Shown piece by piece: positions 45,015-54,042 of a DNA stretch of 64,000 bases (positions are counted from its first letter, which is position 1; every line of letters begins with the position of its first letter). This DNA is from Allobaculum mucilyticum. Its GTDB lineage: Bacteria > Bacillota_I > Bacilli_A > Erysipelotrichales > Erysipelotrichaceae. The translations under genes were made by a program, and so were the position numbers. The notes under the pieces are model-generated. The model was given only the letters and a program-made list of their open reading frames with translations. It ran no database searches and had not been told where the DNA came from. The DNA lies in contig NZ_CP078089.1 in NCBI RefSeq assembly GCF_022701195.1, positions 2,852,001 through 2,916,000 of the forward strand. Reading direction: 5' to 3'.

Positions 45015-46952
45015 GTGAAAACCATGGATGACTTCAAAGCTTATCTGTTGAAAGTATATAAAGGAAAAATCGAGGAGCGGATTTCTGAAGATTTGACAGA
45101 TTTGTTTAATCAGATTTGTGAGTTCAAGAATAATTGGTGCAAACAACCAGTCATTAAGTCTGATTTCACTCTGCTTGAATGCGAGCTAGAATTTTCTTCA
45201 ATGTCGAAAATTATCGCACATCTCCTGGTCGATGTTCATTTCGCTTGTTATGAAGTGAAAATGGATAATGATGGAAATGCCGACTGGGATGTCTACGCTG
45301 CTGACCAACACACTGGAGCGTATCTAAAACTCGAGGCGGATATCAAAGACGATCTCACCTGGTTTCAAATCTGTGATTCTTCACTGATCATTTCTGAAGA
45401 CCCTTTTGAATACTTCAAAGCAAGGCTACCGAAAAATGGCCTGTTCTATTCAGACAAACTTCTCCCCCAGATTACTTCTGAAGACCTTAACGCTGTCGCA
45501 TGTAGATTCCTGGAGGACTGCTACTATTCCAACCCTGAATGTGAACGTGGCAAAGAAATCGACCTCATGAAGTTGGCGGAAAATATGGGGCTGACCGTTA
45601 AACTGATCAGTACCCTGCACCGCCCTAAAATTGACGGACAAATCTTCTTCAGTGAGGGAACATACACCGATTACAATATATGGACTGATAGGTGCTCTCA
45701 GGAAAACGCCACCCCCGGAACTGTGGTGGTTTATACGGGCCACTCTAGCAATCGCCACAACAACACATTAGTTCATGAGTGCTTGCACTGGTACTTGCAT
45801 AGGCCATCATTCTATTTGCAAAGACTGCTAGGACATGAGCTGCCGAGCATAACTTGTCGAAAAAGCACAATGCAAGGCTATGAACACGGTGATTACTGTC
45901 AAATTCGCGAGTGGCAATCCAATAAGATTTCCCCACTCGTACTGGTTCCATCCAGTGATAACCTGCTAGAGTTGGCCCATGCTGAATTCGAAAAAGTGAT
46001 CCAATCAGATCCTTGGCGTTTTCAGCTAGATGCGGCAGACCATGTAATCCGAACATTGGCAAAACAATATAACGTGTCTCCTCAGCTTTTTGCGATTCGT
46101 CTCAAAGAAGAAGGGGCAAAAAACTTAGACGGCTTTTATCGGTGTCCAGACAAAAAGTCTGTCGGCTTATCTTCCTACTGTGAACCATACCTTCTTCGCG
46201 ATTGGGAGCTTCGTTTTGGTCAAACCTATGACATTTCTTCCGAAGAGTTTAAACAATGGCTAGAAGAGAATCCCACAATGAAAGAAGCCCGCGATCTTAA
46301 CATCATCAAGTATATCGACGGTCACGTGTGTTTGGTGAAACCAAATTTATGCTCACCGATCAATCCAACAAAATTATCTGAGTACGCCCGAATGCACATG
46401 GGTGAATTCTGCCTTGTTTTCAACGAAAACAAATCTCGAAATTCTTATAGAGACAATTCATCCATCCAAAAACCGAATCGTGCTGTTCCTGTTGAAACTT
46501 TTAAAAAGGTGAAACAGGTAATTCTGACAAACCCAACCAACCAGGAAGCCATGCAGTGGATCAAGAAACAAAGTGACGATATTAGAAACACACTGAAGAC
46601 TCTTGTTCAAGAGTTGAGTGAAGACACCAGAACTCTTAAAAAATGGTCAGGATATACGACCGAAACCATAGCCTATCAAAGTCACATAAGCGAAAGTGCC
46701 TTCAAGAATATTCTGTCAAGCAAAACCGAAGAACCAAAGCTCGAGACGCTCATCTGCCTATGTTTTGGAATGAAATTGCCATACAAGCTTTCACTTGCTC
46801 TTTTGGAAGCCGGAGGAAAGCACCTCAGCAATTCCGAAACTCAATCTTGCTACGATGAGATATTGCAAAACTATACGTATGATTCTCTTGAAGTTGCCAA
46901 CGCATATCTAACTTGGTGCGACATAAAACCTCTAGGAAATCCGTTGGATTAG
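45015..46952 (+). CDS. ImmA/IrrE-type metallopeptidase fused to a C-terminal HTH domain
   Basis: The product is about 645 residues. A zinc peptidase motif HECLHWYLH lies near residue 255, in the ImmA/IrrE style found in mobile elements, where such peptidases cleave a repressor to start induction. The last 100 residues look like a lambda-repressor type HTH: AYQSHISESAFKNILSSKTEEPKLETLICLCFGM. A GTG at 45015 is chosen because GAGGG lies 7 bases upstream; ATG 45024 is the alternative. It sits behind a palindromic operator and has its own terminator at 46987. The single-chain arrangement of peptidase and HTH suggests a self-contained switch (inference). The large N-terminal part is not recognised. 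Confidence 0.75.
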   Translation: MKTMDDFKAYLLKVYKGKIEERISEDLTDLFNQICEFKNNWCKQPVIKSDFTLLECELEFSSMSKIIAHLLVDVHFACYEVKMDNDGNADWDVYAADQHTGAYLKLEADIKDDLTWFQICDSSLIISEDPFEYFKARLPKNGLFYSDKLLPQITSEDLNAVACRFLEDCYYSNPECERGKEIDLMKLAENMGLTVKLISTLHRPKIDGQIFFSEGTYTDYNIWTDRCSQENATPGTVVVYTGHSSNRHNNTLVHECLHWYLHRPSFYLQRLLGHELPSITCRKSTMQGYEHGDYCQIREWQSNKISPLVLVPSSDNLLELAHAEFEKVIQSDPWRFQLDAADHVIRTLAKQYNVSPQLFAIRLKEEGAKNLDGFYRCPDKKSVGLSSYCEPYLLRDWELRFGQTYDISSEEFKQWLEENPTMKEARDLNIIKYIDGHVCLVKPNLCSPINPTKLSEYARMHMGEFCLVFNENKSRNSYRDNSSIQKPNRAVPVETFKKVKQVILTNPTNQEAMQWIKKQSDDIRNTLKTLVQELSEDTRTLKKWSGYTTETIAYQSHISESAFKNILSSKTEEPKLETLICLCFGMKLPYKLSLALLEAGGKHLSNSETQSCYDEILQNYTYDSLEVANAYLTWCDIKPLGNPLD

Positions 46953-46986
46953 GTATTTCAAGTAACCAAATCAGCTCCTGTAAAGA

Positions 46987-47029
46987 CCTCCAGAACGCGG
47001 AAACCAACCGTTGTTCGGAGGCTTTTTTT
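46987..47029 (+). terminator. Terminator of the peptidase-HTH gene
   Basis: CCTCC...GGAGG outer arms with inner AGAAC/TGTTC and GCGG/CCGT pairing, followed by seven T. Confidence 0.7.
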
Positions 47030-47245
47030 ATGTCCGTCCTTTATTTAAAGCATTAGCTATACGTTACTTCACCACAATCATTGGGCACTTGAAGTGCCTT
47101 TCACCATTTCCGCCACCCACGTATTCTGACTATGCGAGGCAGCCAATGCCTCCTAGAAAGTCAAAATCCTACACGGTGGCCACCGGACTGGATTCATTAA
47201 ACCGAATGCCGAGTCCGTCATCTTTACTCTGTCTTTTTCTGTATG

Positions 47246-47272
47246 CCTGCGGACTCAGTCTGCAGGTTTTTT
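47246..47272 (+). terminator. Terminator or attenuator before the early operon
   Basis: CCTGC and GCAGG arms with inner GACT/AGTC, then six T. It lies 32 bases before the sigma-like gene and could attenuate its transcription. Confidence 0.75.
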
Positions 47273-47303
47273 GTTTTCCGGTCGGTGGGACCGAGTCGGA
47301 AAA

Positions 47304-47768
47304 GTGCTCATCAGATATGAAGACAACTACATCGATATCCCAGTAAACCCAGAAGAATGCCCCTATGACCAGGAATGGTTCGAAGAAAACATCAACAAGC
47401 CGGAATACAACATCTGGCATCGCGAAACCCGTCATCTCGACAACAGCTACATCGGCCAGTCCGAAGAAGCCCAATATAAATGGGACCAGGTAGCCGGAAA
47501 TGCTCCATCGCTCGAAGAGATGGTCTCTAACAAGATTCTTGAAGAAGATATCCACGCCTGGATTGATCAGGTCCTGGATGAATACGAGAAAGACCTGTTT
47601 CTCTCTGTCGCCTACGATCGTGTCTGCACTCCGCAAGAGTATGCATCGATGCACGATCTCAAAGCTGCAACAGTCAGAAAAAGACTGGAGCGTGTTCGAA
47701 CAAAAATGAAAAAAGCTGTCACGCAGTCCCCATTCTCGTGGCTAACCAGTGAGGAGGTATCCAAATGA
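47304..47768 (+). CDS. Sigma-70 region 4-like phage regulator
   Basis: The 154-residue protein has an N-terminal IRYEDNYIDIPVNPEE segment and a HREARHLD-like region (WHRETRHLDNSY). A C-terminal sigma-like helix-turn-helix follows (EYASMHDLKAATVRKRLERVRTKMKK, near 125-150). Such proteins are frequent in prophages and conjugative elements of Bacillota. A GTG at 47304 is chosen because family members begin at this VLIRYED point; a TTG at 47271 would add 11 residues made from terminator DNA. It overlaps the next gene by 4 bases. Confidence 0.75.
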   Translation: MLIRYEDNYIDIPVNPEECPYDQEWFEENINKPEYNIWHRETRHLDNSYIGQSEEAQYKWDQVAGNAPSLEEMVSNKILEEDIHAWIDQVLDEYEKDLFLSVAYDRVCTPQEYASMHDLKAATVRKRLERVRTKMKKAVTQSPFSWLTSEEVSK

Positions 47769-48130
47769 AAAACTTGGAAGCAATCAGCCAGGAAATGCTG
47801 AAAGCCAGCATCGACCTTTTCTTAAAAGCCGAAGACGAAGAAGCAATCTTCTCTCTGCTCCATCGAATCACTGAAAATCCTGCTCCTGTGGGAATTGGCC
47901 AGATCGCAAAAGACTATGATCAGTCGCCATTTGTGATGGAAGAAATGCTCGATGCCATGGATTGGACTTATCACGGGTTCGTCAATCCAACACACCTTGC
48001 ACAGGGTCTGTGCGTCGTTGACCGAAAAGGTCAGCTGAGAATCACACCAGCAGGTCGAATCAAACTTCTGCTGGACTTCATGAGAGATGGGTTTCTTCCC
48101 GTCGTCAAAGAAAACAAGGAGGCAGCATGA
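47765..48130 (+). CDS. Hypothetical phage early protein
   Basis: The 121-residue protein is not recognised. It is helical, with a possible winged-helix arrangement: GIGQIAKDYDQSPFVMEEMLDAMDW, then GLCVVDRKGQLRITPAGRIKLLLDFM, which reads like a DNA-binding domain similar to the KilAC-type C-termini of its neighbours. Start and stop both overlap adjacent genes (ATGA), so it is translated within the early operon. Confidence 0.7.
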   Translation: MKNLEAISQEMLKASIDLFLKAEDEEAIFSLLHRITENPAPVGIGQIAKDYDQSPFVMEEMLDAMDWTYHGFVNPTHLAQGLCVVDRKGQLRITPAGRIKLLLDFMRDGFLPVVKENKEAA

Positions 48131-48818
48131 ACGAATTGATTCGCTACAACACCGAAAACGAACCCTACATCGAGGGTCGCGCGCTCCATCAGGCACTGGG
48201 CGTGAAATCCCAGTATCGAGATTGGTTTTCTAGAGCATGTGAGTATGGATTTGAAGAAGGCAAGGACTTTCGCTCAAAAATGAGCGAAAGTTCTGGAGGC
48301 CGTAGAGCCCACAATCATGACCTGACCATCGACATGGCTAAAGAACTCTGCATGCTCCAGCGTACCGAAGGTGGACGGGTCATCCGTAAATATCTGATCG
48401 AAGTCGAAAAAGCCTGGAACGATCCGGAAGCCGTGATGGCCAGAGCCCTTGCTTTCTCCAAACAGACCGTCGCCAAGCTGGAGCAGAAATGCAGCCGAAG
48501 GTCACTTACCACGATCTTGTGCTCCGTTCGAAAGATCCACTTCCCATCACGAAGATTGCCAAGGATTACGGTCTCTCCGGCCAGCAGCTGAACGCACTGC
48601 TTCATGAACTCGGAGTCCAATACAAACAATCCGGTACGTGGCTGCTCTATCAGAAGCATGCGGATAAGGGCTATACGCAAAGCTACACCTGGGAGAATAA
48701 CGGCCATACCGGCATTCACACCTACTGGACGCAGAAAGGACGTCTGTTCATTTATGAGCTGCTCAAAAGCCAGCGAGGAATTCTGCCAAAAGTTGAGCAG
48801 TCTCAAGACGATGAGTGA
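48127..48818 (+). pseudogene. AntA/AntB-KilAC phage antirepressor, frameshifted
   Basis: The first frame encodes an AntA/AntB domain (residues about 10-100: ALHQALGVKSQYRDWFSRACEYGFEEGKDF...LTIDMAKELCMLQRTEGGRVIRKYLIEVEKAW). The second frame (from about 48486) encodes a KilAC-type domain (LPITKIAKDYGLSGQQLNALLHELGVQYKQSGTWLLY). One extra G at GAGCAG near 48480-48485 would restore a 230-residue antirepressor. As read, the first product ends after 154 residues with a nonsense tail. Either a real mutation or a consensus error. Confidence 0.85.
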
Positions 48819-49167
48819 TCACGATTATAAAGTACCAGGATTCTTCCTGGTACTTTTCCCGGATCACGCTCTCAACCATATAAGAGCCGTCCTCCCGTAT
48901 GGACAAAGCTTCGAGCAGCTACATTTGTCAGACCACGGCAGATCCACTTCCGAAATCGCAGAAGTCTACGGCTTTACCGGCTCATTGCTTAATCAGTTTC
49001 TGGAAGCCCACCTAATTCAGCAATGGATCTGTTCGTCTTGGCAGCCAAATGGCGGCTATCAGCTTTTTGCCAATGGACACCACTATCAAGACGTCGTTTG
49101 GAATGTTGCCGGTCAGCTTTTGATCCACGGAATGCTCCAGAACATCGGTCTTATCCCACTGAACTAA
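48811..49167 (+). CDS. KilAC-like DNA-binding protein, probable paralogue of the antirepressor C-terminus
   Basis: The 118-residue protein carries STSEIAEVYGFTGSLLNQFLEAHLIQQWICSSW...AGQLLIHGMLQNIGLIP. This matches, position for position, the pattern of the neighbouring KilAC domain (ITKIAKDYGLSGQQLNALLHELGVQYKQSGTW...GRLFIYELLKSQRGILP). The start at 48811 overlaps the previous stop. It probably arose by duplication and divergence. Its likely role is DNA binding in the early region. Confidence 0.6.
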   Translation: MSDHDYKVPGFFLVLFPDHALNHIRAVLPYGQSFEQLHLSDHGRSTSEIAEVYGFTGSLLNQFLEAHLIQQWICSSWQPNGGYQLFANGHHYQDVVWNVAGQLLIHGMLQNIGLIPLN

Positions 49168-49291
49168 TACAAAAAACCGGAAAGGTCCGTTTGGGCCTTT
49201 CCATATATTTATAGGTCTGGCGGATGGGTCGATTTTATACGGATTTATCCGTCATGTCTTGTCACCCAGACAGATGAAAGGAGTAAGCAAA

Positions 49292-51658
49292 TTGGAAGAT
49301 TTGAAAAAGCAAAATATCTGGATTTGTTGGACCCTCAAGAACGGCAAGAAAACTCCAATTGGCGCTTATGGCGAGGCTACCAGCGCTGATCCAGATAAAC
49401 ATGGCTCGACCTATGTGACCTATGAAGAAGCCATGAAAGCTAAAGAGAAACGAAACTATGCAGGCGTTGCCTTCGTTTTGCCTGCTGGATATTTCTTTCT
49501 GGACATCGATAATCGCTCACTTGACGATCCGCTCACAGAAAGGCTTATGACGCGCTTTAAATGCTATGCAGAGAAGTCCCAGAGCGGGAGCGGCTATCAC
49601 ATCTATGGCAAATGCGATCCTTCGCAGATTCCCTCGGAGAACGGGAAACTGTCCTCTCGCTTTTACGTCAAGCATCCCGATAAGAAGCTGGAGCTGTATG
49701 TTGGTGGGCTCACCAAACGCTTCTGTTGCTTTACCGGAGAAGCCATCAACGAATACCCGCTGCGCGAATCAACGCAGGCTGTGTTGGTAACGTATCGGCA
49801 TGAAATGCTGCGCAAGAAGCTGCAGCGAAAAATGGTCCCGGAAATCGATGGAGATGATGAGGAGCTGTTCGACGTCATCTGTGACTGCCGAAGATTCAAG
49901 AACGGAGATAAGTTTTCAAAACTGTACGACCAGGGAGATATCAGCGACTACGGCAGCCATTCAGAAGCAGACCTGGCTCTTTGCAGTATGCTCGCATTTC
50001 GCATTGGCAATTGTCCCAGTCTGATTGATACGGCGTTTCGTAATTCTGCTCTGTATCGACAGAAATGGGAGCGGGACGATTATCGAATTAGCACCATCAC
50101 AGGGGCAGTCGAAGGCCAGAATGGTAACTTCTACGATCCACATAAAGGAATGCCAGAATTTATCGTGTTCGACGACAAGAAGCGTCCAAAAATCTCTCCT
50201 GTCAAGCTGGTGGAGTGTCTTAAGGAGCGCTATCACTTTATCCAGGTCAAGAACTCCGGGAAAGAAACAGCTCAAAAATACGTGTATGAAAAAGGCCGTT
50301 ACTTCTGCTATTCCGACGATATGTTCCGATCTTTGCTCAAAGGACTCATCGAAGAGTTCGACCCGATGTTCGTCAACAGTCATGTCATCAACGAGGCTTT
50401 GCGCATTGTGATGATGCAAAAAGAATACGTGACCCATGAAGAGCTGGACGGAAACGAGGATTACATCAACTTCGAGAACGGATTGCTTTATTTGCCTACT
50501 TTGGAACTCTTCGAACACAGCCCGGATGTTTACTCCACCATTCAAATTCCATGCCGATGGACTGGAGAGCCGGAAGAAACACCGGTCTTTGACAAATACA
50601 TGGATGACTTGTTTCCAGGCGATTCTCAAAGCCAGAAGCTCGTCATGCAGTTCATGGGAATTGCCATCTCGAATATCCCCGGTTACCGCATGAAAAAGGC
50701 TCTGTTCATGATCGGGCCAGGCGATACGGGTAAGTCCCAGATTCGAAAGTTCATGGAAAACGCCATCGGAACTCGCAACTGTACATCTTTGGAGCTGGAC
50801 GACCTTGAGAAGCGATTTGGAACGTCGCAAATGTATGGCAAACGAATCTGTGGTTCCGCCGATATGCGCTTTAGTGGTGTGCCGGAGCTCAATATCTTCA
50901 AGAAAGCGACTGGAGGAGATTCTCTGCCCGCTGAGTTCAAGGGAGAAGCAGCCTTTGAGTTCGTCTACAAAGGGGTCCTCTGGTATTGCGGAAATAGACT
51001 GCCACGTTTTGGTGGGGACGATGGTTCATGGGTGTACGAGCGGATCCTGCCTCTGGAGTGCAAGAACGTCATTCCCAAAGAGAAGCAGGACGTCCAGCTT
51101 ATCGATAAGATGCTGGCTGAACGTCAGGGCGTGATTTTCAAGGCCGTACTGGCAGCCAAGGAAGTTGTCGAGAATGACTATCGATATACCGAGCCGTCAA
51201 CTAGCATCGGGCTTCGCCAGGAGTTCAGACAGGACAACAACAGTATTCTCGCTTTCATGACGGAATGTTTGGAGGTTTCCGATGACGTAAGCTGCATGGA
51301 ACCTTGGTGTACGTCCGGGAAAGTTTATGACATCTACGTTCGCTGGTGTCAGGACAATGGACGAAGAGCCAAGTCGTCTTCCGAGTTTCGAAAGCAGCTC
51401 TCTTCCGAGCTCAACAAGCCTTATCCGGCTTTAGTCCAACGCAAAAACTCCGGACGATTTTTCAACTGTATCCGGCTCACGGATGAAGCGATCCACGAAT
51501 ATCGATCACGTGTTACCGGATCAGATGATACGAATTCTGAGTTTTCGCCTGAAAGCTCTGAAGAGTCTTCTGCAAACAATACGGCAGAATCCACCAACAC
51601 ATGTTCGTCTCAAGAAGAGGCTTTTTCCTTCCTAGACGATCCTGATTTGCCTTTCTAG
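49292..51658 (+). CDS. P4-family phage primase-helicase
   Basis: The 788-residue replication protein has an N-terminal primase-polymerase-type domain: WICWTLKNGKKTPIGAYG at the start and GVAFVLPAGYFFLDIDNR near residue 75 with the catalytic DxD. A D5-N region lies near 320-440. A superfamily 3 helicase has Walker A MIGPGDTGKSQIRKF near 470 and Walker B/C segments after it. It opens DNA and primes synthesis at the element's origin. TTG at 49292 is preferred as start (AAAGGAG 8 bases upstream); ATG 49259 lies before that ribosome site. An AT-rich possible origin follows. Confidence 0.9.
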   Translation: MEDLKKQNIWICWTLKNGKKTPIGAYGEATSADPDKHGSTYVTYEEAMKAKEKRNYAGVAFVLPAGYFFLDIDNRSLDDPLTERLMTRFKCYAEKSQSGSGYHIYGKCDPSQIPSENGKLSSRFYVKHPDKKLELYVGGLTKRFCCFTGEAINEYPLRESTQAVLVTYRHEMLRKKLQRKMVPEIDGDDEELFDVICDCRRFKNGDKFSKLYDQGDISDYGSHSEADLALCSMLAFRIGNCPSLIDTAFRNSALYRQKWERDDYRISTITGAVEGQNGNFYDPHKGMPEFIVFDDKKRPKISPVKLVECLKERYHFIQVKNSGKETAQKYVYEKGRYFCYSDDMFRSLLKGLIEEFDPMFVNSHVINEALRIVMMQKEYVTHEELDGNEDYINFENGLLYLPTLELFEHSPDVYSTIQIPCRWTGEPEETPVFDKYMDDLFPGDSQSQKLVMQFMGIAISNIPGYRMKKALFMIGPGDTGKSQIRKFMENAIGTRNCTSLELDDLEKRFGTSQMYGKRICGSADMRFSGVPELNIFKKATGGDSLPAEFKGEAAFEFVYKGVLWYCGNRLPRFGGDDGSWVYERILPLECKNVIPKEKQDVQLIDKMLAERQGVIFKAVLAAKEVVENDYRYTEPSTSIGLRQEFRQDNNSILAFMTECLEVSDDVSCMEPWCTSGKVYDIYVRWCQDNGRRAKSSSEFRKQLSSELNKPYPALVQRKNSGRFFNCIRLTDEAIHEYRSRVTGSDDTNSEFSPESSEESSANNTAESTNTCSSQEEAFSFLDDPDLPF

Positions 51659-51936
51659 TGACAGCATAAACACAATTATGTCGGCTTCATGTACGGCAAA
51701 GCTTTTCTCCGACATGCTTATTTCTCCTTTACCTATCCCTCTTTCTTATTATTAGTGACACTAGTGACACCTTTTTTAAAGAAAAGAGAAAAGAGAAATA
51801 AAAAAATAAATGGTATAGGGGTATATAGAAAAAAGAAAAAATATAAATAGAGGAGTATGCAAAAAGCCGACATACGACATGCGTCATGCTCAAGAAAGGC
51901 AGCCCCATGTGTTTGTGATGAACGAAAGGAGCCGCT
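51659..51936. other. AT-rich repeat region after the primase, candidate replication origin
   Basis: It contains a 10-bp inverted repeat ATGTCGGCTT (51678-51687) and AAGCCGACAT (51864-51873), further CCGACAT (51709-51715) and ACGACAT (51874-51880) copies, and a tandem GTGACACTAGTGACACC. Between them is a 100-base A/G-rich stretch almost without C. Origins are often beside P4-type primase genes. Confidence 0.4.
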
Positions 51937-52233
51937 ATGCGTGAAAAAGAAATCGAGGCCAAACTGACCAAAGCCGCAGCTGATTGTGGTGGCTGGGCTT
52001 TGAAGCTAGCCTCTCCAACCGTTTCTGGGCTTCCCGACAGACTGGTTCTGTTGCCTTGTGGAGTCGCTTTGTTTGTTGAAGTCAAAGCTCCAGGCCAAAA
52101 GCCCAGACCGCTGCAAAAGGTCATCCATCAAAAACTCCGAAAGCTGGGGTTTTCTGTGTATGTGTTGGACGACCCAAAGCAGATTCCATACATCCTTGAG
52201 GAGGTGAAGCATCATGCAGTTCATCCCTCATGA
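51937..52233 (+). CDS. VRR-NUC domain nuclease
   Basis: The 98-residue PD-(D/E)xK-type nuclease is of the VRR-NUC family, common in phages beside a helicase. Visible family blocks are EAKLTKAAADCGGWALKLASPTVSGLPDRLVLLPCG and LFVEVKAPGQKPRPLQKVIHQKLRKLGF (catalytic D, then ExK). GAAAGGAG precedes the ATG. It overlaps the helicase gene by 20 bases and very probably works with it in DNA repair or recombination. Confidence 0.92.
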   Translation: MREKEIEAKLTKAAADCGGWALKLASPTVSGLPDRLVLLPCGVALFVEVKAPGQKPRPLQKVIHQKLRKLGFSVYVLDDPKQIPYILEEVKHHAVHPS

Positions 52234-53548
52234 GTACCAAAACTACGCTGTCGATTTTGTTGAGAATCATCCCGTGTGTGCGTTGATCATTTCCATGGGA
52301 CTTGGTAAAACAGTCATCACACTGACCGCCTTACTGGATCTGCTCTTCGATAGCTTTCTGGTCCACAAGATCCTGATTATCGCTCCACTTCGAGTAGCCA
52401 GAAATACATGGCCAGAGGAGCTGGATAAGTGGGACCACTTGAAGTCCCTGGAATACTCCCTGATTTCAGGCACTCCCCAGGAAAGACTTCAGGCGCTGGC
52501 CAAACCAGCAGACATCTACATCATCAACCGGGAGAACGTTCCCTGGCTGTGTTCGCTTCCTGGCTGGGATTTCGACACAGTTGTGATTGATGAACTCTCC
52601 AGCTTCAAGAACCATAAAGCCAAACGCTACCAAGCCCTGATGGCGAAAAGACCGATGGTCAAACGGATCATTGGGCTTACGGGAACACCTTCTCCCAACG
52701 GTTTAGAGGATCTGTGGGCTGAGTTCAAGCTGCTGGATATGGGCAAACGGCTGGGCAGGTTCATCGGTCAATTCAGAAACCAGTACATGATGCCTGGTCG
52801 TCGAAACGGATACATCGTCTACAACTACTTGCCGCTGCCAGGAGCATCCGAGCAAGTGTATGAAAAGATCTCAGATATCGCGATCTCCATGAACTCTGTC
52901 GACCATTTGAAAATGCCCGATCTGGTCATGGTCGAGCAAAGAGTCAAGCTCTCCGATCAAGAACAAGATCTGTACCAACAGATGAAGCGGGATCTGGTTT
53001 TGCCTTTCATGGACCAGGAAATCACCGCTGCCAATGCTGCGGTTCTAACCGGAAAGCTTTCTCAAATGGCATCTGGTGCCATTTACTCAGAGTCTGGCGA
53101 AAGCATCCACATTCACTCCCGGAAGCTGGATGTGTTGGAAGATCTGATTGAAGCCGCTGCTGGAAAGCCAGTTCTCATTGCCTATTGGTTCAAGCATGAT
53201 CTGGAAAGAATCCAGGCACGGTTTCCTGTCCGAGTTCTCAACACTGACAAAGACATTCAGGACTGGAATGATGGAAAGATTGAGATTGCCGCCATCCACC
53301 CTGCTGCTGCAGGGCATGGACTGAACTTGCAAAGTGGAGGAAGCACGATGATCTGGTTCTCCCTGACCTGGTCGCTGGAGCTTTATCAGCAGACCAACGC
53401 CAGGCTCTACCGGCAAGGACAGAAAGAAACCGTCCGGATCTACCACCTCATTGCCGCAGGAACAATCGACGAAGAGATCATGAAAGCCTTGAAATATAAA
53501 GACGTCAGTCAGTCAAGACTGATTGAAGCCGTGAAGGCACAATTCTAG
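52214..53548 (+). CDS. SNF2-type DEAD/DEAH helicase
   Basis: The 444-residue superfamily 2 helicase has motif I MGLGKT near residue 29, motif Ia IIAPLRVARNTWPEE, motif II as VIDELSSFKN (DE-L-S variant, near 126), motif III LTGTPSPNG, and in the second lobe motifs V and VI (AAAGHGLNLQSGG ... QTNARLYRQGQ). It is a regular member of phage replication modules next to VRR-NUC. It starts within the end of the nuclease gene, with GAGGAGGTGAAG upstream. Confidence 0.92.
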   Translation: MQFIPHEYQNYAVDFVENHPVCALIISMGLGKTVITLTALLDLLFDSFLVHKILIIAPLRVARNTWPEELDKWDHLKSLEYSLISGTPQERLQALAKPADIYIINRENVPWLCSLPGWDFDTVVIDELSSFKNHKAKRYQALMAKRPMVKRIIGLTGTPSPNGLEDLWAEFKLLDMGKRLGRFIGQFRNQYMMPGRRNGYIVYNYLPLPGASEQVYEKISDIAISMNSVDHLKMPDLVMVEQRVKLSDQEQDLYQQMKRDLVLPFMDQEITAANAAVLTGKLSQMASGAIYSESGESIHIHSRKLDVLEDLIEAAAGKPVLIAYWFKHDLERIQARFPVRVLNTDKDIQDWNDGKIEIAAIHPAAAGHGLNLQSGGSTMIWFSLTWSLELYQQTNARLYRQGQKETVRIYHLIAAGTIDEEIMKALKYKDVSQSRLIEAVKAQF

Positions 53549-53563
53549 AAAAGGAGTCGCTTA

Positions 53564-54037
53564 ATGGATAACAAGACCTACCTTGACCAGCTGGATCGGA
53601 TCAAGAAATCCATCTGGCTGCTCGATTTGAAAATTGAACGTAAGGAGCAAGCCCTGCACAGCATTTCTTCCCCTGGGTTAGAGCCCCACTACTCAAACGG
53701 TGCTCCGTCCGGTGATGCTGCTCATGCGAAGCGAATCATTGAGCTTGAAACTTTGAGAGCCAACCGGAAGACCATCATGGAAATCTACCAGCACTTTGAG
53801 CAGGAAGTGGAAACCATTCTGGACAACCAGAACACAGAATGCTCGGAGATTCTGGCCGACCGCTACCTCAAGAACATGACTTTACGAGAGATCGGCTACC
53901 ACTTCGGATATGGGAAAACGACCATCAGCCGGAAGATGATGCAAGGAATCGACAGTTTAGTCCTCCCAAAACAGCCCTTTATCGCCGAAAATGCCTTCAA
54001 AGCATCCGGCGTCCAGGAGTTTTTGGTCGCCGCTTGA
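53564..54037 (+). CDS. DUF1492/sigma-like phage regulator
   Basis: The 157-residue protein has an N-terminal coiled-coil-like part (residues 1-90) and a C-terminal sigma-70 region 4-like helix-turn-helix (ILADRYLKNMTLREIGYHFGYGKTTISRKMMQGIDSL). This is the DUF1492 type often found at the end of the replication module, thought to control late gene transcription. It lies 15 bases after the helicase gene with AAAGGAG upstream. Confidence 0.82.
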   Translation: MDNKTYLDQLDRIKKSIWLLDLKIERKEQALHSISSPGLEPHYSNGAPSGDAAHAKRIIELETLRANRKTIMEIYQHFEQEVETILDNQNTECSEILADRYLKNMTLREIGYHFGYGKTTISRKMMQGIDSLVLPKQPFIAENAFKASGVQEFLVAA

Positions 54038-54042
54038 AAAAA

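Larger units (their letters stand above)
46953..47303. other. Gap after the peptidase-HTH gene with several hairpins
   Basis: No gene is seen. Besides two terminators (46987, 47246) it contains palindromes GGCACTTGAAGTGCC near 47087-47101 and GAGGCA/TGCCTC near 47129-47147, possible regulator sites of the phage early region. Confidence 0.4.

Noticed and set aside
44820-45146. 108-codon minus-strand frame over the operator and the start of the peptidase-HTH gene
   Set aside because: It runs through the promoter-operator region and the coding start of a better-supported gene.
47271-47303. TTG start for the sigma-like gene
   Set aside because: The added residues would be encoded by the tail of a terminator; the GTG at 47304 fits the family N-terminus.
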